47,091 nt of DNA from AEGEAN-183 sp964614345 (lineage in GTDB: Bacteria > Pseudomonadota > Gammaproteobacteria > Magnimaribacterales > Magnimaribacteraceae). The translations under genes and the position numbers were made by a program. The notes under the pieces were generated by a model. That model saw nothing but the letters and a program-made list of their open reading frames with translations, was not told the DNA's origin and made no database searches. The first letter of the stretch is position 1. The number at the start of each line of letters is the position of its first letter. The stretch covers positions 1 through 47,091 of the forward strand of contig CAZTLP010000007.1 in the NCBI GenBank assembly GCA_964614345.1. The letters are read 5' to 3'. Below are positions 33,677-42,592 of this stretch, piece after piece.

Positions 33677-34144
33677 ATGATAGACAGAGTTAAAAAAGTA
33701 GGCTTCCTTTTTCTTGCAATACTTTTGGTTTCTTTTTTAGTAGGAGCACAAACTACTGTTTTCAATCTTATCTGGCTTTCAAGCGTTGACATGCCAGTAA
33801 CTTTCGGTGTTCTAATTTCTAGCATTTATCATGATTTTGTTCTTATGACTCTAACTCCAGCTCCTCCTCTTCCCTTACCTTTATTACCGACAATAATAGC
33901 TTTGGGACTTTTCTTAGCTTTTGGTGTTACATGGATTGTTTTGAAATGGTCGGGTGTTCAAAAAAAATATGCTTATGGAATAGCAGGAGCAATGGCGCTT
34001 GTATTTATAGTGTATCTAATGCCCCTTTTATTTTTCGGGGTAGATATGTTGGCTGGAGCTAGATCGACTATAGGCAAGATAAGTTTAATTATCTGTGGAT
34101 ACCTAGGAGGTCATTTTTTTGGGTCTAGGTTAAGTAAGGTATAG
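33677..34144 (+). CDS. Small polytopic membrane protein, unknown
   Basis: 155 aa with about four hydrophobic segments (residues about 8-30, 65-90, 98-120 and 130-148) and a Pro-rich periplasmic stretch, TPAPPLPLPLLP. The short basic ends suggest both termini are cytoplasmic. No family is recognised. Its stop is 2 bp before the start of the sugar dehydrogenase gene, so the two are co-transcribed. Confidence 0.7.
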   Translation: MIDRVKKVGFLFLAILLVSFLVGAQTTVFNLIWLSSVDMPVTFGVLISSIYHDFVLMTLTPAPPLPLPLLPTIIALGLFLAFGVTWIVLKWSGVQKKYAYGIAGAMALVFIVYLMPLLFFGVDMLAGARSTIGKISLIICGYLGGHFFGSRLSKV

Positions 34145-34146
34145 AA

Positions 34147-35268
34147 ATGAAAAAACAATTTTTAAAAATAAGTTTATTAATATTGAGTTTCTTTGCGTGT
34201 CTTGGAATTTATGCAAACAATAACGAGAAAGAATATAAATTTGAGACTTTGGCAGAAGGCCTGAGTTTTCCTTGGGGTATAGCTTTTTTATCTAATGAAG
34301 AGATTTTGGTAACTGAGAAAACAGGCAAATTAAGGGTAATAAAAAATGGAAACTTATTAGAAGACTCTGTAAGTGGGGTACCGGATAGTTTATTCAAAGG
34401 TCAAGGAGGGTTAGAAGGAATAGTATTGCATCCAAATTTCGAAAATAATAAATATCTTTATCTAGCTTTTTCTGAAACTGATTCTGATAATTCAAAGTTA
34501 AATACCTTGAGAGTAATACGAGGAAAACTAGAGGGACTTTCTCTTACAGATGTAGAGACAATTTTTAAAGCTAGTCCTTCTCGAAGAACGGCAAATCACT
34601 ATGGAGCTAAAATGGTCTTCTTAAAGGACGGAACTCTTTTGATCACTTCAGGGGATGGATTTAGTTACAGAGAAATGGCCCAAGAACTAGATAATCATTT
34701 TGGAAAAGTCATTAGAGTAAATGAAGACGGTTCAATTCCTGAAGACAATCCTTTTGTATCTACTCCAGGTGCCAAGCCAGAAATTTGGTCTTATGGGCAC
34801 AGAAATCTACAAGGTATAGTTGTTAATTCGGATGGATCTATTGTTTATGAACACGAACATGGTCCTAGAGGTGGAGACGAATTAAATATAATTGAGAAAG
34901 GAAAAAATTACGGCTGGCCAGCTATTACTTACGGTATTGATTACAGCGGAGCACTTATCTCACCCTTTAAAGAGAAAGAGGGAATGGAACAACCTATAAA
35001 ATATTGGGTTCCTTCAATAGCTCCGTCAGGAATGACTTTTTATGATGGTGATCTATTTCCAGATTGGAAAGGTAGCTTATTCATCTCTGCTTTAGTGCCA
35101 GGTGATGTTAGAAGGATTTCCTTAAATGGTACTGAAGTTGTCAGTGAAGAAATCCTTTTTAACAACCTAGGCAGAATAAGGAATGTAGTTTCTGCTCCTG
35201 ATGGGAGTCTAGTTTTAGCCATCGACAGTCGGAAAGGAAAAATCATTAGAGTGGTACCTAAAAAGTAA
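34147..35268 (+). CDS. PQQ-dependent aldose sugar dehydrogenase (glucose/sorbosone dehydrogenase family)
   Basis: A 373-aa periplasmic six-bladed beta-propeller enzyme with a signal peptide (about 1-23). Family marks are EGLSFPWGIAFL, GGLEGIVLHPNFE, the NHYGAKMVF and SYGHRNLQGIV blocks around the quinone site, YEHEHGPRGGDELNIIEKGKNYGWP and WVPSIAPSGMTFYDGD. It resembles E. coli YliI (Asd), which oxidises aldoses with PQQ and passes electrons to the respiratory chain. No PQQ biosynthesis genes are in the window, so the cofactor would come from elsewhere in the genome or from outside. It may have lost the cofactor; the sequence alone cannot say. Confidence 0.88.
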   Translation: MKKQFLKISLLILSFFACLGIYANNNEKEYKFETLAEGLSFPWGIAFLSNEEILVTEKTGKLRVIKNGNLLEDSVSGVPDSLFKGQGGLEGIVLHPNFENNKYLYLAFSETDSDNSKLNTLRVIRGKLEGLSLTDVETIFKASPSRRTANHYGAKMVFLKDGTLLITSGDGFSYREMAQELDNHFGKVIRVNEDGSIPEDNPFVSTPGAKPEIWSYGHRNLQGIVVNSDGSIVYEHEHGPRGGDELNIIEKGKNYGWPAITYGIDYSGALISPFKEKEGMEQPIKYWVPSIAPSGMTFYDGDLFPDWKGSLFISALVPGDVRRISLNGTEVVSEEILFNNLGRIRNVVSAPDGSLVLAIDSRKGKIIRVVPKK

Positions 35269-35293
35269 TTTTTAACAAAAATAGGAGATAAAA

Positions 35294-35668
35294 ATGTTAG
35301 CAAGAATTTTGTCAGGAATTGTCGGGCTTTTCATGCTGTGGACTTGTTTGGGGTGGCTTATGGATCCAGAAGCTGCTGCTATTGGTTTAGCCATGCCTTT
35401 ATTAGAGGGAATGGGTGGAAATACACAGATTGGAGATTTCACTTCATTTTTCTTTACAGCAGGATTATTCGCTTGCATAGGTGCATACAAAGCTGAATAT
35501 ACTTGGCTTTATGCTTCTATATCCTTGTTGGGTTCCGCAGCTATTTTTAGAAGCTTAGCTGTAGTACTTCATGGATCAGAACCCCTAACGCAAGCTATTA
35601 TTGCTGAAATAGTAATGGTAGTTTTCTTAATCCTTAGTGTTTATCTTATGAAAAAAGAAACAGCCTAA
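35294..35668 (+). CDS. Small DUF4345-like four-helix membrane protein
   Basis: A 124-aa membrane protein with four predicted helices and the motif WLMDPEAAAIGLAMPL after the first helix, which is like small DUF4345-type proteins. AGGAGA precedes the ATG. It lies 25 bp after the sugar dehydrogenase gene and 12 bp before the thioesterase gene. The function is unknown and the family assignment tentative. Confidence 0.7.
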   Translation: MLARILSGIVGLFMLWTCLGWLMDPEAAAIGLAMPLLEGMGGNTQIGDFTSFFFTAGLFACIGAYKAEYTWLYASISLLGSAAIFRSLAVVLHGSEPLTQAIIAEIVMVVFLILSVYLMKKETA

Positions 35669-35680
35669 AAATTCTATTTT

Positions 35681-36499
35681 ATGTCTCAAGATATTGGATA
35701 TCCGAAGTTTCTTCGTGATACGGCAGTTTCTCGATTGGATGAAAATTCGTGGGAAGCAGAGCTTACTGATGATTGGAGCATTGGAGGTGTAGCAAATGGA
35801 GGTTACTCAATGGCCACAGCAGCTAGAGCACTCTCGGAATCTTTAGACCATAAGGATCCTCTTTCTATAACAGGCCACTATTTGTCTAGAGTAGAACCAG
35901 GCAAGGCCTTGTTAGAGATAGAAAAACTTAATATTGGAAAAAGTGTTTCTACAGCTTTACTCAAGTTCACTCAAGAAGGGGAAGAACGTATAAGATTTAC
36001 TTCGTGCTTTACTGATTTCTCTAAATCAAAAGGAGATACTTTAAGGGAAGTAGAAGCGCCAGACTTTCCTCCCATTGAAGAGTGTGTAGCGATGCCTTAT
36101 AAGGAGGGATTTACTCCTGTTTTGGAGAAACAAATAGAAAGGAAATTTACTCCTCAATCAGATTGGTGGGATGAAGATAGACCTAGGGATCGGGCTTGTT
36201 TAGATGCTTATTATGCTTGGCCCGGTGGAGAGGATATAGATTTATTTAGCGTGATTTTCTTTCTGGACACAATGTCACCTCCAATTTTTAATAGGTTGGG
36301 CTCAAGAGGTTGGGTTCCTTCCTTAGAATTAACAGTTCATTTAAAGCAGTTACCGTCTCCTGGACCTTTAAGAATGCGAGGGAAAACCGATTTTATAACT
36401 TCAGGTTTTCTAGAAGAAGATGATGAAATTTGGGATTCAGAAGGGAATTTAATTGGACTAGCTAGACAAATGGCCAAACTTAGAATGCCAAAAACCTAA
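35681..36499 (+). CDS. Acyl-CoA thioesterase-like double-hotdog protein
   Basis: 272 aa with two hotdog-like halves. The N-terminal half has DDWSIGGVANGGYSMATAARALSE (the typical NGGY helix of thioesterase-superfamily 4HBT_3 proteins) and KDPLSITGHYLSRVEPG; the C-terminal half has WVPSLELTVHLKQLP and ends with LIGLARQMAKLR. It probably hydrolyses acyl-CoA thioesters in the cytoplasm. The catalytic residues are not confidently identifiable, so substrate and activity are open. Its neighbours contribute CoA-transferase and racemase genes to the same lipid theme. Confidence 0.8.
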   Translation: MSQDIGYPKFLRDTAVSRLDENSWEAELTDDWSIGGVANGGYSMATAARALSESLDHKDPLSITGHYLSRVEPGKALLEIEKLNIGKSVSTALLKFTQEGEERIRFTSCFTDFSKSKGDTLREVEAPDFPPIEECVAMPYKEGFTPVLEKQIERKFTPQSDWWDEDRPRDRACLDAYYAWPGGEDIDLFSVIFFLDTMSPPIFNRLGSRGWVPSLELTVHLKQLPSPGPLRMRGKTDFITSGFLEEDDEIWDSEGNLIGLARQMAKLRMPKT

Positions 36500-36565
36500 A
36501 ATGCATTGGCTTGCATAAGTTAGGCTATGATAAAGTTCTAAAAATTTTAAATAACAGGATAATTT

Positions 36566-37423
36566 ATGAAATTTACAGGGACAGATAAATACATTTCAAC
36601 CGAAGACTTAAGCATGGCTGTGAATGCTTCCGTAGCTCTGGAAAGACCTCTTTTAATTAAAGGAGAGCCTGGGACTGGGAAGACTATGCTTGCCGAAGAG
36701 GTAGCTCAAGCTTTAAAGATGCCATTAATTGAATGGCACATAAAATCGACGACCAAGGCCAAACAAGGTCTTTATGAATACGATGCTGTTACAAGACTCA
36801 GAGACTCTCAATTAGGAGATGAAAGGGTTAAAGATATTTCAAACTACATTGAAAAAGGGAAACTTTGGGAGGCTTTTTCTGCCGAAGAAAAAGTTGTCCT
36901 TTTAGTTGATGAAATTGATAAAGCTGATATTGAGTTTCCTAATGATTTGCTTCAAGAATTAGATCGAATGGAATTCTTTGTTTATGAAACAAAGGAAACT
37001 ATTAAGGCAGTAAATAGACCCATAGTTATTATTACCAGTAATAATGAAAAGGAATTACCTGATGCTTTCCTTAGAAGGTGTTTCTTTCATTACATAAACT
37101 TTCCAGATAGGGAGACTATGCAGCAAATAGTTGGAGTCCATCATCCTAAAATTAAGAAAAAGTTAGTAAAGGATGCCCTGGATATTTTCTTTGATGTTAG
37201 AAAGGTGCCGGGATTAAAGAAAAAGCCTTCTACCTCTGAATTAATTGATTGGCTTAAATTGCTGATGGCCGATGATATACCTGATGAGATTCTTAAGGAT
37301 AGAGATCCATCAAAAGCCATACCGCCTTTGTATGGGGCTTTAATTAAAAATGAACAAGACGTACAACTTTTAGAAAGGCTTGCTTTTATGGCAAGACGTG
37401 AGGCTGCTAACAACCCTCAATAA
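36566..37423 (+). CDS. MoxR-family AAA+ ATPase
   Basis: 285-aa AAA+ ATPase. Walker A is GEPGTGKT (33-40), Walker B VVLLVDEIDKAD (D115-E116), with the sensor-1 ITSNNEKELPDAFLRRC and arginine-finger region. MoxR proteins act as chaperones that insert metals or remodel partner VWA proteins, and the VWA gene follows 2 bp downstream. AGGATAATTT precedes the ATG. A TATGAT hexamer at 36526-36531 could be the -10 of the pair. Confidence 0.92.
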   Translation: MKFTGTDKYISTEDLSMAVNASVALERPLLIKGEPGTGKTMLAEEVAQALKMPLIEWHIKSTTKAKQGLYEYDAVTRLRDSQLGDERVKDISNYIEKGKLWEAFSAEEKVVLLVDEIDKADIEFPNDLLQELDRMEFFVYETKETIKAVNRPIVIITSNNEKELPDAFLRRCFFHYINFPDRETMQQIVGVHHPKIKKKLVKDALDIFFDVRKVPGLKKKPSTSELIDWLKLLMADDIPDEILKDRDPSKAIPPLYGALIKNEQDVQLLERLAFMARREAANNPQ

Positions 37424-37425
37424 TA

Positions 37426-38601
37426 ATGTTTATTTCTCTGTTCAACACTCTTAAGGCCACTGGTGTTCCTTGCTCTCTCAGGGAGCTTCTTGACTTAATA
37501 GGAGCAGTAGATAAGAAACTTGCTTTCGCCAACATGGAAGACTTTTACTATCTAAGCCGAGCTATTTTGGTTAAGGATGAAAAGCACTATGATAAATTTG
37601 ATAGGGCGTTTGATATCTACTTTAAAGGCATTGAAAGTATTGACGATATATTAGAGATGCTTATTCCTGAAGATTGGTTGAAATCTGAATTTGAAAAGTA
37701 CCTTACTGAAGAGGAACTAGCAGAGATAGACTCTTTGGGCGGTCTGGAAAAGCTCTTAGAAGAATTTAAAAACAGAATGAAAGAGCAGGAAGAAAGGCAT
37801 GAGGGCGGTAACAAATGGGTTGGCACAGAAGGAACTTCACCCTTTGGCAATGACGGAGATAACCCTGAGGGGATAAGGGTAGGGGGAGAAGGTAAGAAAG
37901 GAAAGGCTGTTAAGGTGTGGGAAGCAAGAGATTTTAAAAATCTTGATGATAATGTCGAATTGGGAACGAGAAATATTAAGGTTGCTTTAAGAAGGTTAAG
38001 AAAACTAATTAGAGACAGTGCTGAAGAAGAGTTTGATTTAGATGGAACTATAAGTTCTACGGCTAAGAAAGCTGGCATGTTGGATATCAGATATCAACCG
38101 GAGAAAAGAAATGCAGTTAAAGTTTTAGCTTTCTTTGATGTTGGTGGGTCTATGGACCCGCATATAAAAATTTGTGAAGAGTTATTTTCGGCCTGTAAAA
38201 CTGAGTTTAAAAACCTAGAATATTTTTATTTTCATAACTTCTTATACGAATCAATTTGGAAGGACAACAGAAGAAGACAAAATGAAAGAATTATGACCGA
38301 GGATTTACTACATAAGTACTCCTCCGATTACAAAATTATTTTTGTTGGTGATGCCACTATGGCACCTTATGAAATTACTAACCCTGGCGGTAGTATTGAA
38401 CACTGGAATGAAGAGGCAGGGGCGTTGTGGATGAAACGAATGGTGGAAGTTTACGACAAAGTAATATGGCTTAATCCTGTGCCTTCAGATCACTGGGAAT
38501 ACAGCGCTTCTGTAGAACTAACTCGTTCTTTAATTGAAGATAATATGTTTCCTTTGACCATAAGAGGTCTTGAAGACAGTATGGCCTTTCTTAGTAAATA
38601 A
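37426..38601 (+). CDS. VWA-domain (CoxE-like) partner of MoxR
   Basis: A 391-aa soluble protein with an N-terminal helical region, a Glu/Lys/Gly-rich linker (about 115-165) and a C-terminal von Willebrand A domain. The MIDAS sequence is D238-V-G-G-S242-M-D, a DxGxS variant of DxSxS that is normal for this subgroup; FVGDATMAPYEI and WLNPVP follow. Proteins of this pair are widely found in gammaproteobacteria, and their target is not firmly known. The gene starts 2 bp after moxR, so a MoxR-VWA complex is expected. Confidence 0.88.
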   Translation: MFISLFNTLKATGVPCSLRELLDLIGAVDKKLAFANMEDFYYLSRAILVKDEKHYDKFDRAFDIYFKGIESIDDILEMLIPEDWLKSEFEKYLTEEELAEIDSLGGLEKLLEEFKNRMKEQEERHEGGNKWVGTEGTSPFGNDGDNPEGIRVGGEGKKGKAVKVWEARDFKNLDDNVELGTRNIKVALRRLRKLIRDSAEEEFDLDGTISSTAKKAGMLDIRYQPEKRNAVKVLAFFDVGGSMDPHIKICEELFSACKTEFKNLEYFYFHNFLYESIWKDNRRRQNERIMTEDLLHKYSSDYKIIFVGDATMAPYEITNPGGSIEHWNEEAGALWMKRMVEVYDKVIWLNPVPSDHWEYSASVELTRSLIEDNMFPLTIRGLEDSMAFLSK

Positions 38602-38648
38602 CTATTTTACGTAGCTGCCTTTAAATCATCATTTAATATTGAATTCCT

Positions 38649-39608
38649 ATGGAAGCTTTAACAATTAAGAATCTTAAAAAAACTTATGAGGGAAATCATG
38701 AAGCCCTCAAAGGCATAGACTTAAATGTTGAAGAGGGAGATTTTTTTGCTTTACTGGGCCCCAATGGAGCTGGAAAAACCACAACCATAGGGATTATTAG
38801 CTCTTTAGTTAATAAAACATCTGGGCAAGTAAAAATTCTTGGAATAGATATAGATCAAGAACATTCTCTAGCAAAGAAGCATCTGGGGGTTGTGGGACAA
38901 GAAATTAATTTTAATCAATTTGAAAAAGTAGGCCAGATCATAAGAAATCAAGCTGGTTATCACGGTCTTAGTTATTTACAAGCTAAGCAAAATGCTGAAT
39001 TTTTTATGAAACGATTAGATATATGGGATAGAAGAAATGATCAGGCTCGATCTCTCTCTGGGGGTATGAAACGAAGAGTTATGGTAGCTAAAGCTTTGGT
39101 TAACAGACCTAAATTACTGATCCTTGATGAACCTACAGCAGGAGTTGATATTGAATTGAGGAGATCTTTGTGGGATTTTCTACAAGAGATAAACAACGAA
39201 CTAGGCACCACCATAATCTTAACTACTCATTATCTTGAAGAAGCTGAGAGACTTTGCAGAAATATTGCCATTATTGATCGAGGCGACATAGTTGAAAATA
39301 CAAGCATGAAAGATTTACTTGCTAGATTAGAGAAAGAAACTTTTTCTTTGGATTTAGATAAACCAATCAATGCAATCCCTTCCAATGGAAATTTTGATTT
39401 CAAGCTGAAAGACTCAAGAACTTTATCTGTGACAGTTAAGAAGGGGCAGCAATTAAATGAAGTATTTAAAGCTTTATCTAATGAAGGGATAACAGTATTA
39501 AGCATGAGAAATGAAACCGGAAGACTGGAAGAGTTGTTTCTAAGTTTAGTTGAATCTGATCCAGATAAATCCTCACTTTTAGATATCCAGCTTGGAGAAA
39601 TGGAATGA
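38649..39608 (+). CDS. yadG: ABC-2 type exporter ATPase, YadG type
   Basis: 319-aa cytoplasmic ABC ATPase very similar to E. coli YadG along the whole length. Walker A is GPNGAGKTTT, followed by IGIISSLVNKTSGQVK, the signature LSGGMKRRVMVAKAL, Walker B LLILDEPTAGVDIELRRSLW, the H-loop LTTHYLEEAE and the C-terminal LSMRNETGRLEELFLSLV. It energises the membrane partner encoded next, whose start overlaps its stop (ATGA). The exported substrate is unknown. Confidence 0.93.
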   Translation: MEALTIKNLKKTYEGNHEALKGIDLNVEEGDFFALLGPNGAGKTTTIGIISSLVNKTSGQVKILGIDIDQEHSLAKKHLGVVGQEINFNQFEKVGQIIRNQAGYHGLSYLQAKQNAEFFMKRLDIWDRRNDQARSLSGGMKRRVMVAKALVNRPKLLILDEPTAGVDIELRRSLWDFLQEINNELGTTIILTTHYLEEAERLCRNIAIIDRGDIVENTSMKDLLARLEKETFSLDLDKPINAIPSNGNFDFKLKDSRTLSVTVKKGQQLNEVFKALSNEGITVLSMRNETGRLEELFLSLVESDPDKSSLLDIQLGEME

Positions 39609-40393
39609 GCACAACTGAGATACTGAACGCTTTCCTGACCATCATCAGAAAAGAAGTTATTAGGTTTACAAGGATTTGGTTACAAACTCTAGTTTCTCCG
39701 GCAATCATGATTGCACTTTATTTTGTGACAATAGGGGTAATTATTGGTTCAAGAATTGGAGAGATGGGGGGGTTCAGTTTTTTGCAATGGATGGTACCTG
39801 GAATGATTATGATGTCTGTAATTAACAATGCCTACTCGAATGTTCTGTCTTCTTTCTTTAATGTTAAATTTCAAAAAAGCATAGAAGAGCTGCTGGTTAC
39901 ACCTGTCCCAAACTACATCATTTTAGGAGGGTGGATATTCGGTGGAATGGCAAGGGGAATTATGGTCTCAGTTTTAGTTATTATAGTCTCTCTTCCTTTT
40001 GTTACCTTGGATGTTCAAAATTGGCCTCTCGCAATTTTAGTTATCTTTCTTACCTCAATGCTTTTCTCCATAGGCGGATTTATAAATGCTTTATTTGCAG
40101 AATCTTTTGATGATGTTTCCATTGTGCCTACATTTATATTGACTCCCTTAAGTTATTTAGGTGGGATTTTTTACTCTATAAATCTTCTCCCAGAATTTTG
40201 GCGAACTGTTTCTTTAGGAAACCCTATCTTGTATATGGTTAATGCTTTGCGCGAGGCTGTATTAGGTTCTTCTGATCTGGCTTCAATGAATATGACCATC
40301 CATTTCGCGTTATTAATGATAGTTTTTTTTATTATTATTCTTTTTTTTCTAGCCTTGTGGCTGTTGAATAGAGGAAAAGGCATAAGGACCTAA
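39605..40393 (+). CDS. yadH: ABC-2 type exporter permease, YadH type
   Basis: 262 aa with six membrane helices and the ABC-2 C-terminal helix. It has IRKEVIRFTRIWLQTLVSPA at the N-terminus, a central WMVPGMIMMSVINNAYSNVLSSFF and TPLSYLGGIFYSINLLPEFW, as in E. coli YadH. It is translationally coupled to yadG by ATGA overlap. Its stop is 2 bp before queF, which therefore is probably in the same transcript. Confidence 0.93.
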   Translation: MSTTEILNAFLTIIRKEVIRFTRIWLQTLVSPAIMIALYFVTIGVIIGSRIGEMGGFSFLQWMVPGMIMMSVINNAYSNVLSSFFNVKFQKSIEELLVTPVPNYIILGGWIFGGMARGIMVSVLVIIVSLPFVTLDVQNWPLAILVIFLTSMLFSIGGFINALFAESFDDVSIVPTFILTPLSYLGGIFYSINLLPEFWRTVSLGNPILYMVNALREAVLGSSDLASMNMTIHFALLMIVFFIIILFFLALWLLNRGKGIRT

Positions 40394-40395
40394 TT

Positions 40396-41196
40396 TTGGA
40401 TTTAGATCAATTACCGCTTGGAAAGAAAACAACATATCCGAATAAATATGATCCCTCCTTGTTAGTTGGTATAAGTCGTAAAGAATCAAGAACAAGGACA
40501 GGGATAAGTGGCGAAGCCAATTTATTTTTCGGTTTAGATGCTTGGACAGCCTACGAACTTTCCTGGTTAGACGTAGAAGGAATTCCAAAAAATGGAGTTT
40601 TGTATGCTTCTTATAAGAGTAGTTCAGAGAGGTTTATTGAGTCCAAATCACTCAAATTATATTTAAACTCTATTAACAATAAAAAATTTGATACCCCAAA
40701 AGATTTATTAACTTTAATAAAAAATGATCTAGAGCAATGCATTTCTGATGATGTAGATATAGAAATTAGAAATTCTCCCAAAAAGTTTATTCAAGAAGGT
40801 CAGTCGTCAGATTTATTGAAGAGCTTGGCAGAAAATGTAAATGAAGATGAACCTTGGGTGAACGCAAGCAGAATATCAGAAGAGCTTAGTTGCGATGTTT
40901 TTAGAAGTCTGTGTCCCGTAACAGGACAACCAGATTGGGCAACAATAAGAATTAATTATTCTGGACGACAGATTAATCGTAGAAAACTTCTCAAATACCT
41001 TTTAAATTTTAGAAACATGCAAGCTTTTCATGAAGAATGTGTAGAGAAAATTTTTATTGATGTTAAAAGACTTTGTCAGCCTGAAGATTTGACTATCAGC
41101 GCGCATTATTTAAGAAGAGGAGGAATAGAATTAAATCCACTTAGGTCCTCAAAAAAGGAATTTAATAAGGTAATGTTTAGAGAGATAAAGCAATGA
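40396..41196 (+). CDS. queF: NADPH-dependent 7-cyano-7-deazaguanine reductase (long-form QueF)
   Basis: Reduces preQ0 to preQ1 in queuosine biosynthesis. The 266-aa two-domain (type II, unimodular) form carries LPLGKKTTYPNKYDPSLLVGI at the start and the QueF signature ESKSLKLYLNS in the N-terminal half. The C-terminal catalytic segment SLCPVTGQPDWATI has thioimide nucleophile C173 and D180 (C+7, as in E. coli C190/D197). The substrate Glu is in FHEECVEKIF. The start is TTG 40396, the only one that keeps the conserved N-terminus. The stop overlaps the next gene (ATGA). Confidence 0.94.
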   Translation: MDLDQLPLGKKTTYPNKYDPSLLVGISRKESRTRTGISGEANLFFGLDAWTAYELSWLDVEGIPKNGVLYASYKSSSERFIESKSLKLYLNSINNKKFDTPKDLLTLIKNDLEQCISDDVDIEIRNSPKKFIQEGQSSDLLKSLAENVNEDEPWVNASRISEELSCDVFRSLCPVTGQPDWATIRINYSGRQINRRKLLKYLLNFRNMQAFHEECVEKIFIDVKRLCQPEDLTISAHYLRRGGIELNPLRSSKKEFNKVMFREIKQ

Positions 41197-41555
41197 CAGT
41201 CAGCATCCTTATAGGGATTATTTTTTTGTCAGCTGGTATTTTTATATTAAGCCCAGGTTTATCTAAAGGTTTGAAAGTTCGAACTCAAGTAGGTCGATAT
41301 CCTCTAGTAAAAGGAATTATTGGGTTGATTAGTTTGATGATCTTAATCACCGTGACTCTTCAAGAGAGCTGGCATGAAGAATTATGGCGAGTAGTTGTTT
41401 TTGTTGTTTTTATATTTGCTCTTCTTCAACTCATTTCAACTATTTTTACCATGAATTTTTGGGATGGCATAACAGATTTTGTTAGAAAGTATCCCTTAAT
41501 GGTTTCTCTGGTCCTGATTGCATTAGGCTTGTTGTTGATCTCTCCGCTAGAATAG
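41193..41555 (+). CDS. Small membrane protein coupled to queF, unknown
   Basis: 120 aa with four predicted helices (about 3-20, 38-55, 66-88 and 100-118) and a basic loop, KGLKVRTQVGRYPLVKG. No family is recognised. The ATG overlaps the queF stop (ATGA), so it is translated with it. The last 15 codons contain a TAGAAT hexamer (41548-41553) that could be the -10 of the downstream tRNA. Confidence 0.65.
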   Translation: MTVSILIGIIFLSAGIFILSPGLSKGLKVRTQVGRYPLVKGIIGLISLMILITVTLQESWHEELWRVVVFVVFIFALLQLISTIFTMNFWDGITDFVRKYPLMVSLVLIALGLLLISPLE

Positions 41556-41569
41556 CGCTTTCCTTAGTA

Positions 41570-41659
41570 GGAGAGGTGGCAGAGTGGTCGAATGCGCTCG
41601 CTTGGAAAGCGTGTAAGGGCTAATACCCTTCGAGGGTTCGAATCCCTCCCTCTCCGCCA
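41570..41659 (+). tRNA. tRNA-Ser (anticodon GGA)
   Basis: 90-nt class II tRNA. The acceptor stem GGAGAGG (41570-41576) pairs with CCTCTCC (41649-41655), discriminator G, and CCA is encoded. The anticodon loop TTGGAAA gives GGA, reading UCC/UCU serine codons. A long variable arm (AAGGGCTAATACCCTT) and the T-loop GGTTCGAATCC confirm the serine type. No integrase or attachment-site duplication is seen nearby. Confidence 0.97.
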
Positions 41660-41692
41660 GGACCTAATAAGTTTTATAGAAAATTTACAAAC

Positions 41693-42541
41693 ATGAACAA
41701 ACTTTCAGAAGCCGTTAGTAAGCGTATGAGAAAGGATCTTGAAAATGCCTATATGGAAATCATTCCAGTTCCAGGCATTGAAGAGAAGCTCGGAACTCTT
41801 CAAAAAAATATGCATGTGGCTGTCACATGCTCGCCGACAAAAGGAGTAGATGCAACCTTAGAGTTAACTGAAAAACTTATCACACAAGGGTTTCAGGTTA
41901 CTCCGCATATTTCAGCGAAATGTGTAAAAGGGGAAAAACACCTTGAAACTATTATTAAAAAACTAGATACATTGAGTATTAAAAGTATTTTTGTTCCTGG
42001 TGGTGACGGACCTGAACCAATGGGTGAGTTTAGTAATGCCTATGATCTTCTTAAAGCCTTACAGAAATCTGGTCACAATATAGAAAAAATTGGAATCGCT
42101 GCTCATCCTGAAGGACACCCTGATATTAACGAGAAAATCTTAATGGAAGCACTTGAAAAGAAGAAAGATTTAGCAGATTTCATCGTTACTCAAATGTGTT
42201 TTGATGCAACTGCATTAGGTGACTGGCTGGTTAGGATTAATAAACAAGGCATTCATCTTCCTGTTTGGGTCGGGTTACCTGGTGCCATTGAACGGGGACG
42301 ACTTGTAAGAACTTCTCTTAGAATAGGTGTCGGAGACTCTCTGCGTTTTTTGAGAAAAAAATCTCAAGTTGCAGCAGAATTAATGAAATCTAGTGTCTAT
42401 ACTCCAGAAAAATTGGTAACTGGTATTTCTAACTATAAAGATATTACAGATACCAACCTTGTTGGATACCATATTTTTTGTTTTAACCAGATTGAAAAGA
42501 CTGAAAAATGGCGTAATAAGATTATTGCTAGTCTCAAATAA
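41693..42541 (+). CDS. Methylenetetrahydrofolate reductase-like protein
   Basis: A 282-aa TIM-barrel protein of the MTHFR superfamily. E22 (YMEIIPVPG) and the FVPGGDGPEP block (D105) correspond to the catalytic Glu and the flavin/folate Asp of MetF, and FIVTQMCFDATAL matches the MetF strand that contacts substrate. It is divergent from E. coli MetF and the first strand is unusual, so it may be a specialised one-carbon enzyme (for example in demethylation catabolism) and not the methionine-pathway reductase. It stands 33 bp after tRNA-Ser and 51 bp before the second TonB receptor gene. Confidence 0.78.
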   Translation: MNKLSEAVSKRMRKDLENAYMEIIPVPGIEEKLGTLQKNMHVAVTCSPTKGVDATLELTEKLITQGFQVTPHISAKCVKGEKHLETIIKKLDTLSIKSIFVPGGDGPEPMGEFSNAYDLLKALQKSGHNIEKIGIAAHPEGHPDINEKILMEALEKKKDLADFIVTQMCFDATALGDWLVRINKQGIHLPVWVGLPGAIERGRLVRTSLRIGVGDSLRFLRKKSQVAAELMKSSVYTPEKLVTGISNYKDITDTNLVGYHIFCFNQIEKTEKWRNKIIASLK

Positions 42542-42592
42542 CTTAATTTTGTTAGAATATCGTCCTTTTTAGGGGCACAATTTGGAGGAAAC

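Noticed and set aside
37617..38078. 153-aa minus-strand Ser/Pro-rich frame
   Set aside because: Antisense to the Glu/Lys-rich part of the VWA gene; Ser/Leu-rich composition is the expected complement.
41570..41659. tRNA-Ser as an integration site of a genomic island
   Set aside because: No integrase, no repeat of the tRNA 3-prime end and no change in gene style on either side was seen.
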